From NCBI RefSeq assembly GCF_910592395.1, contig NC_088318.1, positions 10,786,349 through 10,850,348 on the forward strand: a stretch of 64,000 bases of DNA, given 5' to 3'. Source of the DNA: Lineus longissimus (lineage: Eukaryota; Nemertea; Pilidiophora; Heteronemertea; Lineidae). This document shows, piece by piece, positions 11,717 through 23,302 of the stretch; within the stretch, counting starts at the first letter, position 1; each line of letters opens with the position of its first letter. The notes under the pieces were generated by a model. That model did not search any database, was not told the DNA's origin, and saw only the letters and a list, made by a program, of their open reading frames with translations. A program made the translations under genes and the position numbers.

Positions 11717-12590
11717 TTGTCTCCGTAGTCTGGTTCCGTCTGTCTTCACGAGACTAGTCAGGAAGAGGCTCTTGAAGACAGACACAACCTGATCACTGAG
11801 TCATCATCAGGGCCCTTCTCCCTTGGATAGATTCTTTCTGACTATGCTCTTAAAAACAGACACAACCTGACCACTGAGACAACATCATGAACCTTCTGCC
11901 TTGGGTGGAGCTGCTACGTGACTGTGCCCTTCAAGACCGACCTGACGACTGAGCAAATTTGTGGACTCTTTTGCCGTCGATAGAGGTTCTATTTGACTGT
12001 GCTCTTGGAGACAGGCACAACCCGACCATTGAGACAACACCATGATCCTTGAGCACCTTCAGGTAGCAGCAATACCCAAGGCAGAAGGGGCCTGATGTTG
12101 TCTCCTACCCGAATTGAGATGAGGTTGAGTTGTCTCGATGGTTATGCTGGACCTCCTTGTAACGCACCCTTCCCTACCTTTGTACCCTCCTCAAGAGCAC
12201 AGTGAAGAAGCTCTATCCAAGGCAGAAGGGTCCTGGTGTTGTCTAAAGTACCCCACTTGGTCCCAAGTACAAGTACCTTATTTGAGCTGTCTACCAGAGG
12301 CAGAAGTGTATTGATGTTGTCTCCGTGGTTAGGTGTCCCTATCTTCAAGAACACAATGAGGTAAAAGCTCTATCCAAGGGAAAGGGTCCTGGTGGCGCCT
12401 CAGCAGGATCCGGTTGGTCTAGTTGTGCCTGCCTCCACCCAGGGCAGAAGTGTCCCGATGTTGTCTGCTTGGTCAAGTTGTGCCTATCTTCAAGAGCAGA
12501 GTCATGCAGGTAGCAGCTCTACCCACGGCAGGAGGGTATTGATGTTGTCTCAGTGGTCAGGTTGGGTCCATCTCTAGGAGCACACCCTTA
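11717..12590. repeat. 80-bp minisatellite array, continuation after the inserted elements
   Basis: This resumes the 80-bp repeat interrupted at 8353. Orientation is forward at 11717-11760, reverse at about 11765-12060 and forward again to about 12590. The block at 12040-12180 repeats 7215-7360 and 63820-63960. Confidence 0.85.
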
Positions 12591-14554
12591 GGAAAAATTT
12601 GTCTCTAAATTTCACCCTGGTCTTCAATTACGATGGCTTTCAGTGCGTGTCTCGTGCGACAACCACGAGTGAGTGTGATGATAGTGTTGTCGCGAGGACG
12701 CGTGGGAAAGGAAGGGAATGCAGGGAGACTACCGATAAAGTAACAGCCCTTCTGACGGCCGATCGGGGGGAATTATCGGCAGTGAAGGATGAATATATAC
12801 GCATAACGACGGTGGATAGGCATGAGTAGGCTTGGCCTACTTCAGGGTTTAGCCCACAGCTCAGACTGTCATACAAGTGTAGCCGGGAACAGACAAACTG
12901 CTTCTTCCGGATGACAATCGACTTTCTTCTTCTCAGAGCAATAACTTAATATGTAAAGTCAAGAACTTAGTGAGCCCCCCTTTAGGTCGGGGGAGCTCCC
13001 CCGAACCCCCCTACGAGCATATGTTAAGTGCAAGCTCTAACAACTACAGCTGTTACAATGGGGGGACACCCCCCAAACCCCCCTCCGTCGACATAGGTTT
13101 TTACCAGTGCGTTGGGGGGAAGCTCCCCCCAACCCCCCCCCTTCTGTGTCATACTGCTGGAGGGGGGGGTGCGATGGGACCATCCATATAGTTCCTTCCG
13201 ACACATTTTTGTTTTGGTAATGTAATACATTGTGATTGACCTTATTCACGGGAATCGGGCGTTTCCAGTGATATACGACACAAATGGGTTGTCCTCCTGC
13301 ATTCACTTTCGAAACGCATTTTAAAATAGATGTTACGTCCTGTTAATGGGGCACGTCATCATCGCGTACATTTGGGAAAAACTCCCTAACGAGACCGGAG
13401 CAGACGGCTGAAAGTAGTTTAATTATTGGCCGCTAGGGTAAAGAATGTACGTCGCTCACCCGAATTTTTCACGCAACTATAGCTAAATAGAGCTAGTTCT
13501 AGTTTGTGATTCAATTTGATACTTCAGATTTGGGCAGTAGACCAATATAACTTAGTCGTCAGTGTGGTTTTAAGCTGGAAAAACGTATTTGTTTTTCTTA
13601 AAGTGCCTTTTTTGGACGGGTGTGTGCGATTGTTTTGTTTTTATGTCACGTGACCTCGATCATGTCGACACAAAATTGAAATAAACCACCCTTTTCTGTC
13701 ATTATTTAGGACGGATATTTCTCTGATAAAAATATTAATATAATTGGCCAATTTCTTAGGCATATGATGTAGCGAATTCCCATGAAGATATAAATTAATT
13801 TAAATTAATTTCAACCAATGGGATAGCAACCACCACCGGAAGATCGCGGAGAAATCGGTAAACTCAACGGAGTTAATTCAGAAAAATACCAAAAAAGATT
13901 GTTTGTTGGGTATACAATCTCTCTTTATTTCTCATCATTCATTTACATTATCTACTCCCGCACACACGTGTATCTTAAGAGCCCCTCCTAAAGGGGGGCT
14001 TATCACACTTCTGTAAATGATATAGATATATATTTTAAACCTCTCACACGGACATGAACTGGTCAAATGGCGTAGATCTCATGTTCCAGTTCTGTATCAT
14101 GGTTTATATAGCCTTATAGGCCTAAATAGACGGCCAGACCGCCCCCCCCCCCCCCCACCCCACCAGAGCCGACATAATCAAAAACTGTGAATAGCCGGAC
14201 AAGCCACACGTGCGCATTTGTATTTCCCGGGCTTGGAACTTATTTGAACTAATATAGTGGCGCCACCAGTCATGCCACAGAATCCCTCCATTTCGACCGG
14301 ATTATCGTTCTCTCTCTCCCAACGTTTCAATTCATGAATTTGAGGCTCTGAACGTGCTAGAAAATATGAGAAGAAGAGCTTCCAGTCTTAGTTGTATATA
14401 CTTGTGGATTGGAAGAAAGGTAAATTGATTGGTAGGTTTTTGGTTGTTACAATGTTAGGCAGGGCAAATGCACTGCAGACGAGACTGATGCCTGATTGTG
14501 GAACTATCAACTAGATCAGCTGTGCATTTCGCACATGGTTCATCACCATGGTAA
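12590..14554. other. Gene-free stretch with simple-sequence islands
   Basis: No gene is recognised. It contains a cluster of G/C hairpins at 12970-13175 (listed separately), a poly-C run near 14143-14158, and a segment around 14050-14140 (TTCTGTATCATGGTTTATAT, GGCCTAAATAGAC) that recurs at 46440-46545, so it is a dispersed repeat. The remainder looks like unconstrained AT-rich DNA. Confidence 0.5.
12970..13175. repeat. Three-unit G/C hairpin repeat
   Basis: Three degenerate units each have a strong hairpin followed by a C-run: CGGGGGAGCTCCCCCG-AACCCCCC, GGGGGGACACCCCCC-AAACCCCCC and GGGGGGAAGCTCCCCCC-AACCCCCCCC. They are separated by 40-50 bp of unrelated sequence. The surrounding DNA is AT-rich. 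Confidence 0.75.
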
Positions 14555-15184
14555 GGGAGCATTCATTAAGTACGTACGTACTGAGCATGAGGGGGAGGGG
14601 TTATAAAAAAGCGTACACTATGCGTGCAGGGGGGAGGGGGTAGACCTATGTAGTCTTGCATGTACGCAACTCAAGAACCATTTTGGCTAAACTTTAGAAT
14701 CCCCGGTCGGAAATGACGAAGTTTGATCGCATTCAACTATAAATCCATTGAACAGTGGTGCTTCGTTAGTCAACCGATGACCTTTTTTTGGGGTGTGATC
14801 GGGGATTGTAAACTCGTTCCACCATTTTCTGAACAAATTAGAAAATGCTGAATTAAATGATAGATTACCGTCGTAATCAAGGGAATTATACTGGTATTGC
14901 ACATGAGGCCGGAACTTACACGCGATAAACTTGACTAGGCTCTGATGACACCCCACTACGAGGTTTATTTCTGTTTCTCGCTCTGTTTTCCCACGTTTGT
15001 GCCATGTCAGTGTTAATGCACAGTCCGCCCACCTGTGGCGCTGCAGGAAGGAAAATAGGCAATTCATCGCGTAATAAAGTGGTCCCTAGGCGTATGCTCG
15101 AACATGGGGAGGGGGGTTTGAGGCAATACGTACACCATGTACACGGTGCATGCAGCTTTACACTACGTACTTAATGGATACCCC
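14555..15184. mobile_element. Non-autonomous TIR element (GGGAGCATTCATTAAGTACG ends)
   Basis: The left end GGGAGCATTCATTAAGTACG and the inverted right end GGGGGTATCCATTAAGTACG (read on the minus strand) form terminal inverted repeats of about 22 bp. A minus-strand frame at 14687-15067 (126 aa, including CDQTSSF and KKGHRLTNEAPLFNGFIVE) is partly shared with 36500-36620, where the same peptide reads on the + strand. The right half recurs at 49440-49677 upstream of copy C. The superfamily is not identified. Confidence 0.6.
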
Positions 15185-15189
15185 CAAAC

Positions 15190-16051
15190 CAATAATGGAT
15201 AACCAGTCCCCAGCCAGCCGGGCTTACTGCAGCATAAACTAAAGCATTATTCATTCAGCTTAATCGCATTTTGCATGATCGGGAGTGCAATGACTTCATT
15301 TCAATGCCCAGACAGCTGGTTGTGATAATGTGATGTGGGAAATGTGTTTCACTTCATTCATAATCATTCATGTGATTTCATTCAACAAAAGCTGGCTGGC
15401 TAGGCTTTTATACCCAAAAGGTGCCTATCATGAGTTCTCTATCATTACCAACAGACTTTGAACTGCCTGTACGTGATGGAAACATGAATATTTGTATTTG
15501 AAAATTGCTGTGCATCTGACCTAGGTAACACTCAAGCCCTCTGCAGCTGCCAATTGGGTATTGTTAGTGTTACAATATTTTGTTGAACAGAAAGTATTTT
15601 GTGAACCTCAATTGTTTTTCCCCTTGGCGATCTGAATATATCAAATGTATTACTTATGTAACAAGCCTTCTGATTGGTCAATACGTTCCCGCCATCAAAT
15701 ATTGGCAGATTTTCAGCCAATCAGTGAAATTTGTAATAATAGAAGCCTTGTTTACAAAAAATTGTCGTCTCCAAATTTCAAAGCTTTGTCGGGCGATTAA
15801 AGGCGAGGCATGATATCTAAATAAATTATTGGTGAAACTGACGGTTATGGTAGCCAACCCAGTGTGGGACGGGTAACTGGCCAGCAGGAATAAAAAGATA
15901 TATGGAATCTTTTCATTACTTCAGGATTTGGAGACGAAGTCAAAATGCCCCAGTGAGAGTGCCAGTACAACTTGATTTTGAGAAGGGTCCACTCATTTCA
16001 ACTTCATATAGTACGTGAAGTTATCCTGGTCAGCCATCATCGAAAAAGACT
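15190..16051 (+). promoter_or_regulatory. 5' flank of copy B conserved with copy C
   Basis: The sequence upstream of the B start codon matches 50455-51058 upstream of C, with near identity over the last 100 bp (TCAGCCATCATCGAAAAAGA directly before the ATG). This probably contains the 5' UTR and promoter. No TATA box or defined factor site can be placed with confidence. A palindromic insertion separates the more distal homologous part in C. Confidence 0.4.
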
Positions 16052-19000
16052 ATGGCATGCTCAAAGAACCAGATAAGCTTATTCTTCGTGCTGTACTGTT
16101 CTGTCGAGATACTGCTATTTGCGGGGGCAATCTTCGGCTGGCATTCCCTGAATTATGTTCTAAAGAAGGAAGGATATTTTGCGTACCTTTGCCCAGATTT
16201 GGAGAATAGGACGAGGTCTGCCGATCAAAAATACTCAAACTACTCGGCTGTTACAACGGAGGCGTCTGTGCGGACCGAGTTAACAGATGCTGCGCGGAAC
16301 AGAACGGATGTTGACAAGATCATTATCTGTGATCCGCAGGATTCTGCCTTCAACTTGATCTTTACGCTTGCCGTCTGCATTACTGGTGGATCAGTGTTTT
16401 TCTGCGGATTCCTCTTTGACAAGTGTGGGTCAAGATTCTGCCGTTACATCAGTTTGTAAGTTTACTTGTCTCTATGTGAATTGAAGTCTTTGGCCAGCAT
16501 GCCAGTCAAATTTGCTATTGTGTTATAAAAATGAATGGGATAGCATAGTTTTATTTTTAATCCCTGTAAGTGGTAAGCGAGGGGTGTACCTTTTCAAGGC
16601 CTGTGTCTGTGAACATCATGCATGTAACCATGCCAACAGCTATTCACTGAAGTACAACAAATTGTGCCGCAACAATGGAATAGGACACTTCGGTAAGGTT
16701 TGCATAACCGTCATGACCTCCAACACATATCTCCTTCATTTCAACGAAAACACTGTTGTGCTCAACTGCAAATCATCGATAATCAGGTGCCCAGCGCAGT
16801 GTTGTCTTGGAAGGATGCGTTATGTCATGTCAGTTGTGCGCAAACCATACCAACCAATGTTCTGAAGTGTCTTACGGATCTCAATGAGCTATGATTGTGA
16901 TTGGTTTCACCTTTGTCGTTTTGCCTCTTCTCTTGTTTTTCGGGTATAAAAACAACCTCCTCGGCTGCGCATCCATAGAGAGTTAGCATCTGAAAATATT
17001 AAAAATTTTGAAATTATAAATCATTGTTTTTCCAGGGCGTGTGCCATCGTCTCCTTCCCTTTGATTGCATTTTCAACTCCTGGTAAGAATTAATTGAATT
17101 TATGATTTAGCCCCAGGACACTGGAGTAATCTCTTCTCAATAAGGGACATAGACCACAGGGAAATTTGTCAGAAGGGCATTGCATTTTTAAATGGAATTT
17201 AGTTAAGGACATGTTGGGGTGAAATTACGAGGGCACCAAGGCAAAAAGAGGAGGTCTTCAAGAAATTTGCCTCCATTGTCTTGCGGTATTGTCTTGTCTG
17301 GAATTAAGAGAAGTACAGGTGCCGTTCTAGAAGAAAAATTGTGTTGACGATGTCCGAAGTATTTTGAACCCACAGCCACGAGCTGGGAGAGGTTCTGCCA
17401 TAAAAAGGAAAGAATTGTTTGAAAGTGATTTCCTGGTGGCATTGATGTTTTGCAGAACAGAAAGCATGTTTTGAAGATGGTAAAGTATACATGTATTAAG
17501 TTTGATAATCTGAGAAAACTTTGACTTTCAGAAACGTCTGTTCTTCTCTACCCTGGCATGATCCTGTTCAGTTTTGGCTGCTATATTTTGTTGCTGAGCA
17601 ATCTTCAAGTCGCCTGTCTCATTCCTGCGAAGAAGTCAACATTTATGTGTGTGATGTGTGGGTCGTTTGATGCAGGGTCAGCTGTATTTTTGACTCTTAA
17701 GGTGAGAAACGGTGCGACCTCCTCTCCCAAAAGTGCCACCTCTTCCCAAGTAATTCTACACCTATTTCTTATGCAAGGTTGGATTGTTGTAGATATAAAT
17801 ATTTACGAGTGATTGACAATCAAAATATCTCTATTTAGCCCGCTCGGACATCGTATATGACCCCAGGTGACCATCTTGAACATTAAACATATTCCTATTA
17901 CTCCAAAAATAATGATCGGATTGCAACCAAATTTCATGCGATTATGTTAATTTACTCTTCTTAACAATATCCTCAATTTTTAGTCAAATCCGATAAACAA
18001 TATGGCCTGAATTTTCAGTCGAATCCAATAACAGCCAGGCCGCCATCTTGAAAATTCAACGAAGTCCTATTACTCCTAAACTGTCAACCACATTCCATGT
18101 GACATGTACATGTACACTCTACAATAACCCTGAATTTCATAAACAATATGGTTGCCAGATGGCCATCTTGAAAATTCAATAAAATCTTTAAATCCTCTTT
18201 AAATTCTGCACTACCACACCTCTTCCTCTAAGATCGTAAAATTGACATCAATGACCAAAACTGTTCTCCCCATATCCAATGCCAATGACGTGCATTAACA
18301 TTACCCGAGGTGAGCGCATGGTCCCTGGACCATTTCATCTTCTTAACAACGATAATTTTTGCAAAAAAATTAAAAGTCCTATTAAGAAGTGAAATTCTGA
18401 TATGTATTTGAATTTCACAGCGCCAAAAGTCAAAATGGCTCTCCTTATAATTCTTAAATTCCGGACCTGTATTTGAATTTTGATAATATTTACTTGCAGA
18501 AGGGTCAAGGACCCCCTCATACATTGTCATACATGTTCATTCATGTTGTTAGAAAAAACTAAAGCATTTCAGCATATACAGTAGAACCTCCCTCAGCGGA
18601 CACCTCTGCCAGGCGGACACCTCTACATTACGGACACGTCCGGCCAGTCCCGATATTTTCTAAGTCATTTCCAATAACAAAAACCTCTGTACGGCGGACA
18701 CCTCTCTATTCCGAATTGCGGACAGGGCGATAACCAATTTTTGGTCCAATTCCCTCCCAATTACGGACAGTAAGTGAGTAGGCAAAAACAATGGTTTCCC
18801 ACGTGCGCTTTGAGAGTCAAGTAGGCCCGACAGGTGTGATATTTGCATAATTAATCAACGTAATTACCCCATGGCATTGTGTTTTTGTATCCTAATTAAG
18901 CCGCGGCATTTGTTTACTCATCTTTTCATTTAATCACATAGGCCTATTGTGTCAACGGACACTCATAAATCCACGCGGTTTTGTCAGTGTTGCGGCGAAT

Positions 19001-22000
19001 ATGCGTTAGAGAAATTAGAAAAAATTGATTATTAATCAAAGGTGGCTGATGGACATAAATTATGGTGTTTTTTCACACATTATGATATGTCGAGGAGATT
19101 TTGCAATAAAAGGGGCACCTTTTACTAGAGAGATTATTCACGCTCTGAGTTCCAAAGTAGCTCACGTCATTCAACGCAACATCACAAGCAAATACCGATC
19201 AGCCAACAGGTTTAAAGTTTCTACGCTAGATGTCGACACAGAGAAAACCAAGACCTTCAAGGCGGGAACTTCAAATCCACCTATCGGACGATTTGGCATA
19301 ACCTCTCTAGTGCAGACACCTCTCTATTGCGGACACCTGGGCCCAGTCCCATGGGTGTCCGCAATAGAGAGGTTGTACTGTAGTACATCTTTCTTCATTC
19401 TCAAAATTGTGCTGTCATTGATTCAATCTGCTATTTCCTATATACAGATTTCTTACGCCGCTGGATTTTCACTGCGAAGTTACTTCCTCTGTATGTTTGC
19501 AATGTTCATGACGATGGTCGGTACTAGCACCATTCTGTTGCACCCGAAGTACCACATTAAGAATCCTCTCCCTCCCGACTACGAACCCCTGTCGATATCG
19601 AGATTCATCCGGCGCAGACGTGAAAAGAAAACATCAACAGATGCTGTCGAGAAACTCTCAAAAGATGAAGAGGAGAGAGCTCCAGCAATAACTGTTCCAG
19701 CTGTTTCCATCTCTACTGATAAAGATTACAACTCGGCTGAAAATGTTCGAAATCATGATTCGTGTCCTCAGAATAAATTTCTAAAACCTGCTGGTGATGA
19801 TAGAAATTTTATGGTGCGTTCCATGGACAGACTTCATGTTTTACGAGACACTAACTTTGAAAAGGCACTGTCGTTACAGTCGTTGCAAGATTTCGCAGAC
19901 GTGCCTGTAGAGAGGCGCAGGTCTGAGGAATTGACGTTATTTGTCGGAAGTCATGACAACTTGGCGAAAAATCATGTCGATACCCCAGGGGCGGGATCTG
20001 TGAGTAAGCCTGGTGATGATTTAAAACAGCTAACATTCAAGGAAATCCTACTCAGTGGTATCTACATGTTGGACCTGTTTTGGATATCCGTCCTACGATT
20101 GAGGAGTTGGTTCTTCATGGGGACGTTCAATCCTCAGATCACTTTCATGGCCAAGGGCGACGATGCAATTGGTGAGTTCATAAGACCTTCTCTACACAAG
20201 CACTCTGCAGGAGCAATTTGAATTGCTGCGATCTGCAATTGATATCGCATGTGATGATAATTGCTTCCTGCGAATTAGTATCGAAACCAGTGACTTCTAG
20301 TTTAACTCGTCTACAAAAGAGCCTTTTGTCTCACATAGCAACTATAATGGCAGGGAGATGTGATTTAAATCTCTGGTTTGTGTGGCATTTCATACTATTT
20401 CCATAAACTGGGATTGCTTAATTAGCCGCTCTCGGCAAGCCGCATAACTTTCAAACTGCTTGGGCATTAGTCAAAAGCCCTGTAGGCCTAATCAAGATCG
20501 GGACACATCAAAGGTCTCTTGCACTTTCCCTTAGCAGTTTTGTGTTTTCTCTTACAGTCAGTCACTATACTTCAGTGTTCGCCATCATGCAGTTCTTTGG
20601 ATTCATGCTTGCTCCCATCAGTGGTAGACTGATGGATCGAAAGAAAAGGAAAACCGATGGGGATCCTCGTTTACTGAAAATAGGTAAGAAGTGGTGGGTG
20701 GTGCTTGAGGTGAAGATTCCTTATTATATAACTTAATTGAGTCTCTCTTGAAAAGTTTGATAGAAAGTTAATCCTGAAATAGACGCAGAATTTTATGTTA
20801 AGGACAGTTCAATCCATCTCTGCAATGGAAATCACCAGTACAGTAGTTGTGTCCCGGCTACACTACCGAAGTGGAGCTTGTTATGGATGAGTTTAAAAAA
20901 GTGAATTCAGTCTGACAAAATTAATGTGAAAAAATTCATTTCATTTTCATAATTGTTGATCTGTTTTTAGCTCAAGTGGAAGTGTGCGTGCTGTCGTTTG
21001 CCTTGGACAGTTTTATTAGTGTCCTGATGTCTATAGGAGCCTGCATTCCCATCCTTGAGGTCCAGTATGTCACTTGTGCCTTATCGGTCGTCCAGAGAGC
21101 TTTCATGTATGGACCCAACTCGGCATTTATAGCTCAAGTGTAAGTTTACCTGGTGCAGGCCCAGGGCTAGATATTCTAAGACATCCAGATTTATAATGAA
21201 CCGCAGTTTACAGTGTAAATGCACTGTGCACCAATGGTGCCTCGTGTTGAGTGGAGCTAAAATGTTTGCCAAAACCTCAATTACGCCTCGGTTTTGGTCC
21301 ACATTTTAGCTCCACCCTCATGGTTTTGGTGAAAAAACCAATACCTCCAGTTCGGTATCAATTCGTTAAACATTAGCCAAGGCGAAATGTCATACGCCCC
21401 TTGGCAAAAATGGCCATGTGACCAATTGTCTGGCATACTACTAGTCTTCTGCCAATTTTGAAAGCTTGGCATTCTTGAAAACTTTTTGCCGTGAAAATGT
21501 TCTGTTCTACAGTATTTAACAACAAAGAAAGGCTATATCATGATATATTTGATAATATGATATTATTTCCAGTGTCTTTTTCTGCCAGGAGAAGGTGACA
21601 CATTCAGCTTCTCACTTGAACTTAAAAATTCTCTGCCTTTATTTCTAGGTTTCCATTGAAGCATTTTGGAAAGCTGTTTGGCATGTACATGACAGTCTCA
21701 TCCGTGTTTAGTTTGCTGCAGTTCCCGATGTTTATCCTGATGCAAGGACCACTCAAAGGAGACCCACTTATTGTAGGTAGAATATATCTTTTTGATACGA
21801 TTATTTTTGGTATTATTTTGGCGTCGAAACTACTGGAGGTTTACACTTTTCCAGAGTATTGGCAGTGTAACATTTAGGATAGAAAACTCACTTAAAATTG
21901 AAATATTACTTTAAAAATTCTGAGTTATGAAATTGTTCTTTTATTCTGTGTTATGAAATCGTTGTTTACTTTCTTTCCCACAGATGAACGTGATCCTGCT

Positions 22001-22100
22001 GGTGTTGATGGTGCTGTCTTTCATCCATCCGGTATACCTTTGGTGGTTTTGTCGGTCGTCTCGGCAGAAGTTCAAGAAGGAAAAGGAAGCGCAAAGCTGA
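16052..22100 (+). CDS. SLC43-like: SLC43-like MFS transporter, copy B (complete, 8 exons)
   Basis: This is a twelve-span transporter of the SLC43 family at the cell surface by family analogy. Exons: 16052-16455, 17036-17082, 17532-17701, 19448-20171, 20558-20683, 20971-21139, 21649-21772 and 21984-22100. They sum to 1881 nt (about 626 aa) and all phases join. The start MACSKNQ is chosen because it opens the conserved exon, is shared exactly with copy C, and is followed by the first membrane span (LLFAGAIFGWHSLNYVLKKE). An extracellular loop with three N-glycosylation sequons (NRT, NYS, NRT) follows, then loop motif FLFDKCGSR. Exon 3 carries LLLSNLQV and SFDAGSAVF, typical of the family. Exon 4 encodes a long charged cytoplasmic loop (after PPDYEPLSISRF), making the protein longer than vertebrate SLC43A3. 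Intron 3 carries a pogo-like insertion. The reading frame stays open upstream of 19448 into that transposon, but the acceptor at 19447 and copy C place the exon start at 19448. Confidence 0.9.
17830..18345. repeat. Diverged relative of the 1.1-kb trimodular repeat, intron 3 of copy B
   Basis: Modules with GCCATCTTGAAAATTCAA and TCCTATTACTCC repeat about three times. The stretch ends with CCGAGGTGAGCGCATGGTCC and a GGACCATTTCAT tail, resembling the end of the trimodular repeat family at 23199-24340. It is absent from the matching intron of copy C. Confidence 0.45.
18579..19380. mobile_element. Pogo/Tigger-like MITE in intron 3 of copy B
   Basis: Ends are CAGTAGAACCTCCCTCAGCG on the left and, inverted, CAGTACAACCTCTCTATTGC on the right, flanked by TA on both sides (18577-18578 and 19381-19382). 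This is the typical mariner-superfamily target duplication. Repeated GGACACCTCT segments lie near both ends. It is 802 bp with no transposase recognised. It is absent from copy C. Confidence 0.75.
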
Positions 22101-22361
22101 GTGACGACTTGCGTTAGACATTGTTAGATTTAGAAAACCATTCAACTGGTGCTGTTGCTATTGTCTTTCATCTACCATGAAAATCTTGTAGAATAGCTTT
22201 TGGGGAGATGCTTACATTGTGTTCATGAGCATTTTCAGAATTTTCGGATGCCACAAAATATTGAGTCTCATTGATATTTAATAGCTTTCTTTGCTGGAAA
22301 TACCAGTTGGTGGTAAGCAGAAATTTTTTTCTTGAGGTCTTATTTGTTTGACGCTCTGTCT

Positions 22362-23198
22362 GTTTTGATCATGACTTGGCTAGGTCACTAGTTTAATTTT
22401 GAGGAACTGAAACTCTCAACTCATGAATCTCAAAAATACTCTCTTTGTGAATTTTGATCATAACCCAGCTTGCTCACTAGTTTAATTTTGAGGAACTGAA
22501 ACTCTCAACTTATGAATCTCAAAAATACTCCCTTTGTTAATTTTGATCATAACTTTGGTTGCTCACTAGTTCAATTTTGAGGAACTGAAACCTCTCAACT
22601 CATGAATCTCAAAAATACTCCCTTTGTTAATTTTGATCATAACTTTGGTTGCTCACTAGTTCAATTTTGAGGAACTGAAACTCTCAACTCATGAATCTCA
22701 AAAATACTCCCTTTGTTAATTTTGATCATAACTTTGGTTGCTCACTAGTTCAATTTTGAGGAACTGAAACCTCTCAACTCGATGAATCTCAAAAATACTC
22801 CCTTTGTTAATTTTGATCATAACTTTGGTTGCTCACTAGTTCAATTTTGAGGAACTGAAACTCTCAACTCATGAATCTCAAAAATACTCCCTTTGTTAAT
22901 TTTGATCATAACTTTGGTTGCTCACTAGTTCAATTTTGAGGAACTGAAACCTCTCAACTCATGAATCTCAAAAATTCTCCCTTTGTTAATTTTGATCATA
23001 ACTTTGGTTGCTCACTAGTTCAATTTTGAGGAACTGAAACTCTCAACTCATGAATCTCAAAAATACTCCCTTTGTTAATTTTGATCATAACTTTGGTTGC
23101 TCACTAGTTCAATTTTTAGGAACTGAAACTCTCAACTCATGAATCTCAAAAATACTCCCTTTGTTAATTTTGATCATAACTTTGGTTGCTCACTAGTT
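22362..23198. repeat. 89-bp satellite array, first block
   Basis: About nine tandem units of 89-90 bp contain GGAACTGAAACTCTCAACTC, AATACTCCCTTTGTTAATTT and TTTGGTTGCTCACTAG. Units are nearly identical after the first, which suggests recent expansion. It lies just behind the last exon of copy B and is absent behind A and C. Confidence 0.95.
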
Positions 23199-23249
23199 AG
23201 CTCACCTCTTAGCAGAGGTGAGCTTATCCCATACTGTGGCGTCCGTCGT

Positions 23250-23302
<53 letters not shown>

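Noticed and set aside
19025-19447. N-terminal extension of the exon 4 frame in copy B
   Set aside because: It lies in the pogo-like MITE and intron. Copy C has the same acceptor (TATATACAG before ATTTCTTACGCC), and exons 1-3 join in phase to 19448, so the canonical protein does not include it.
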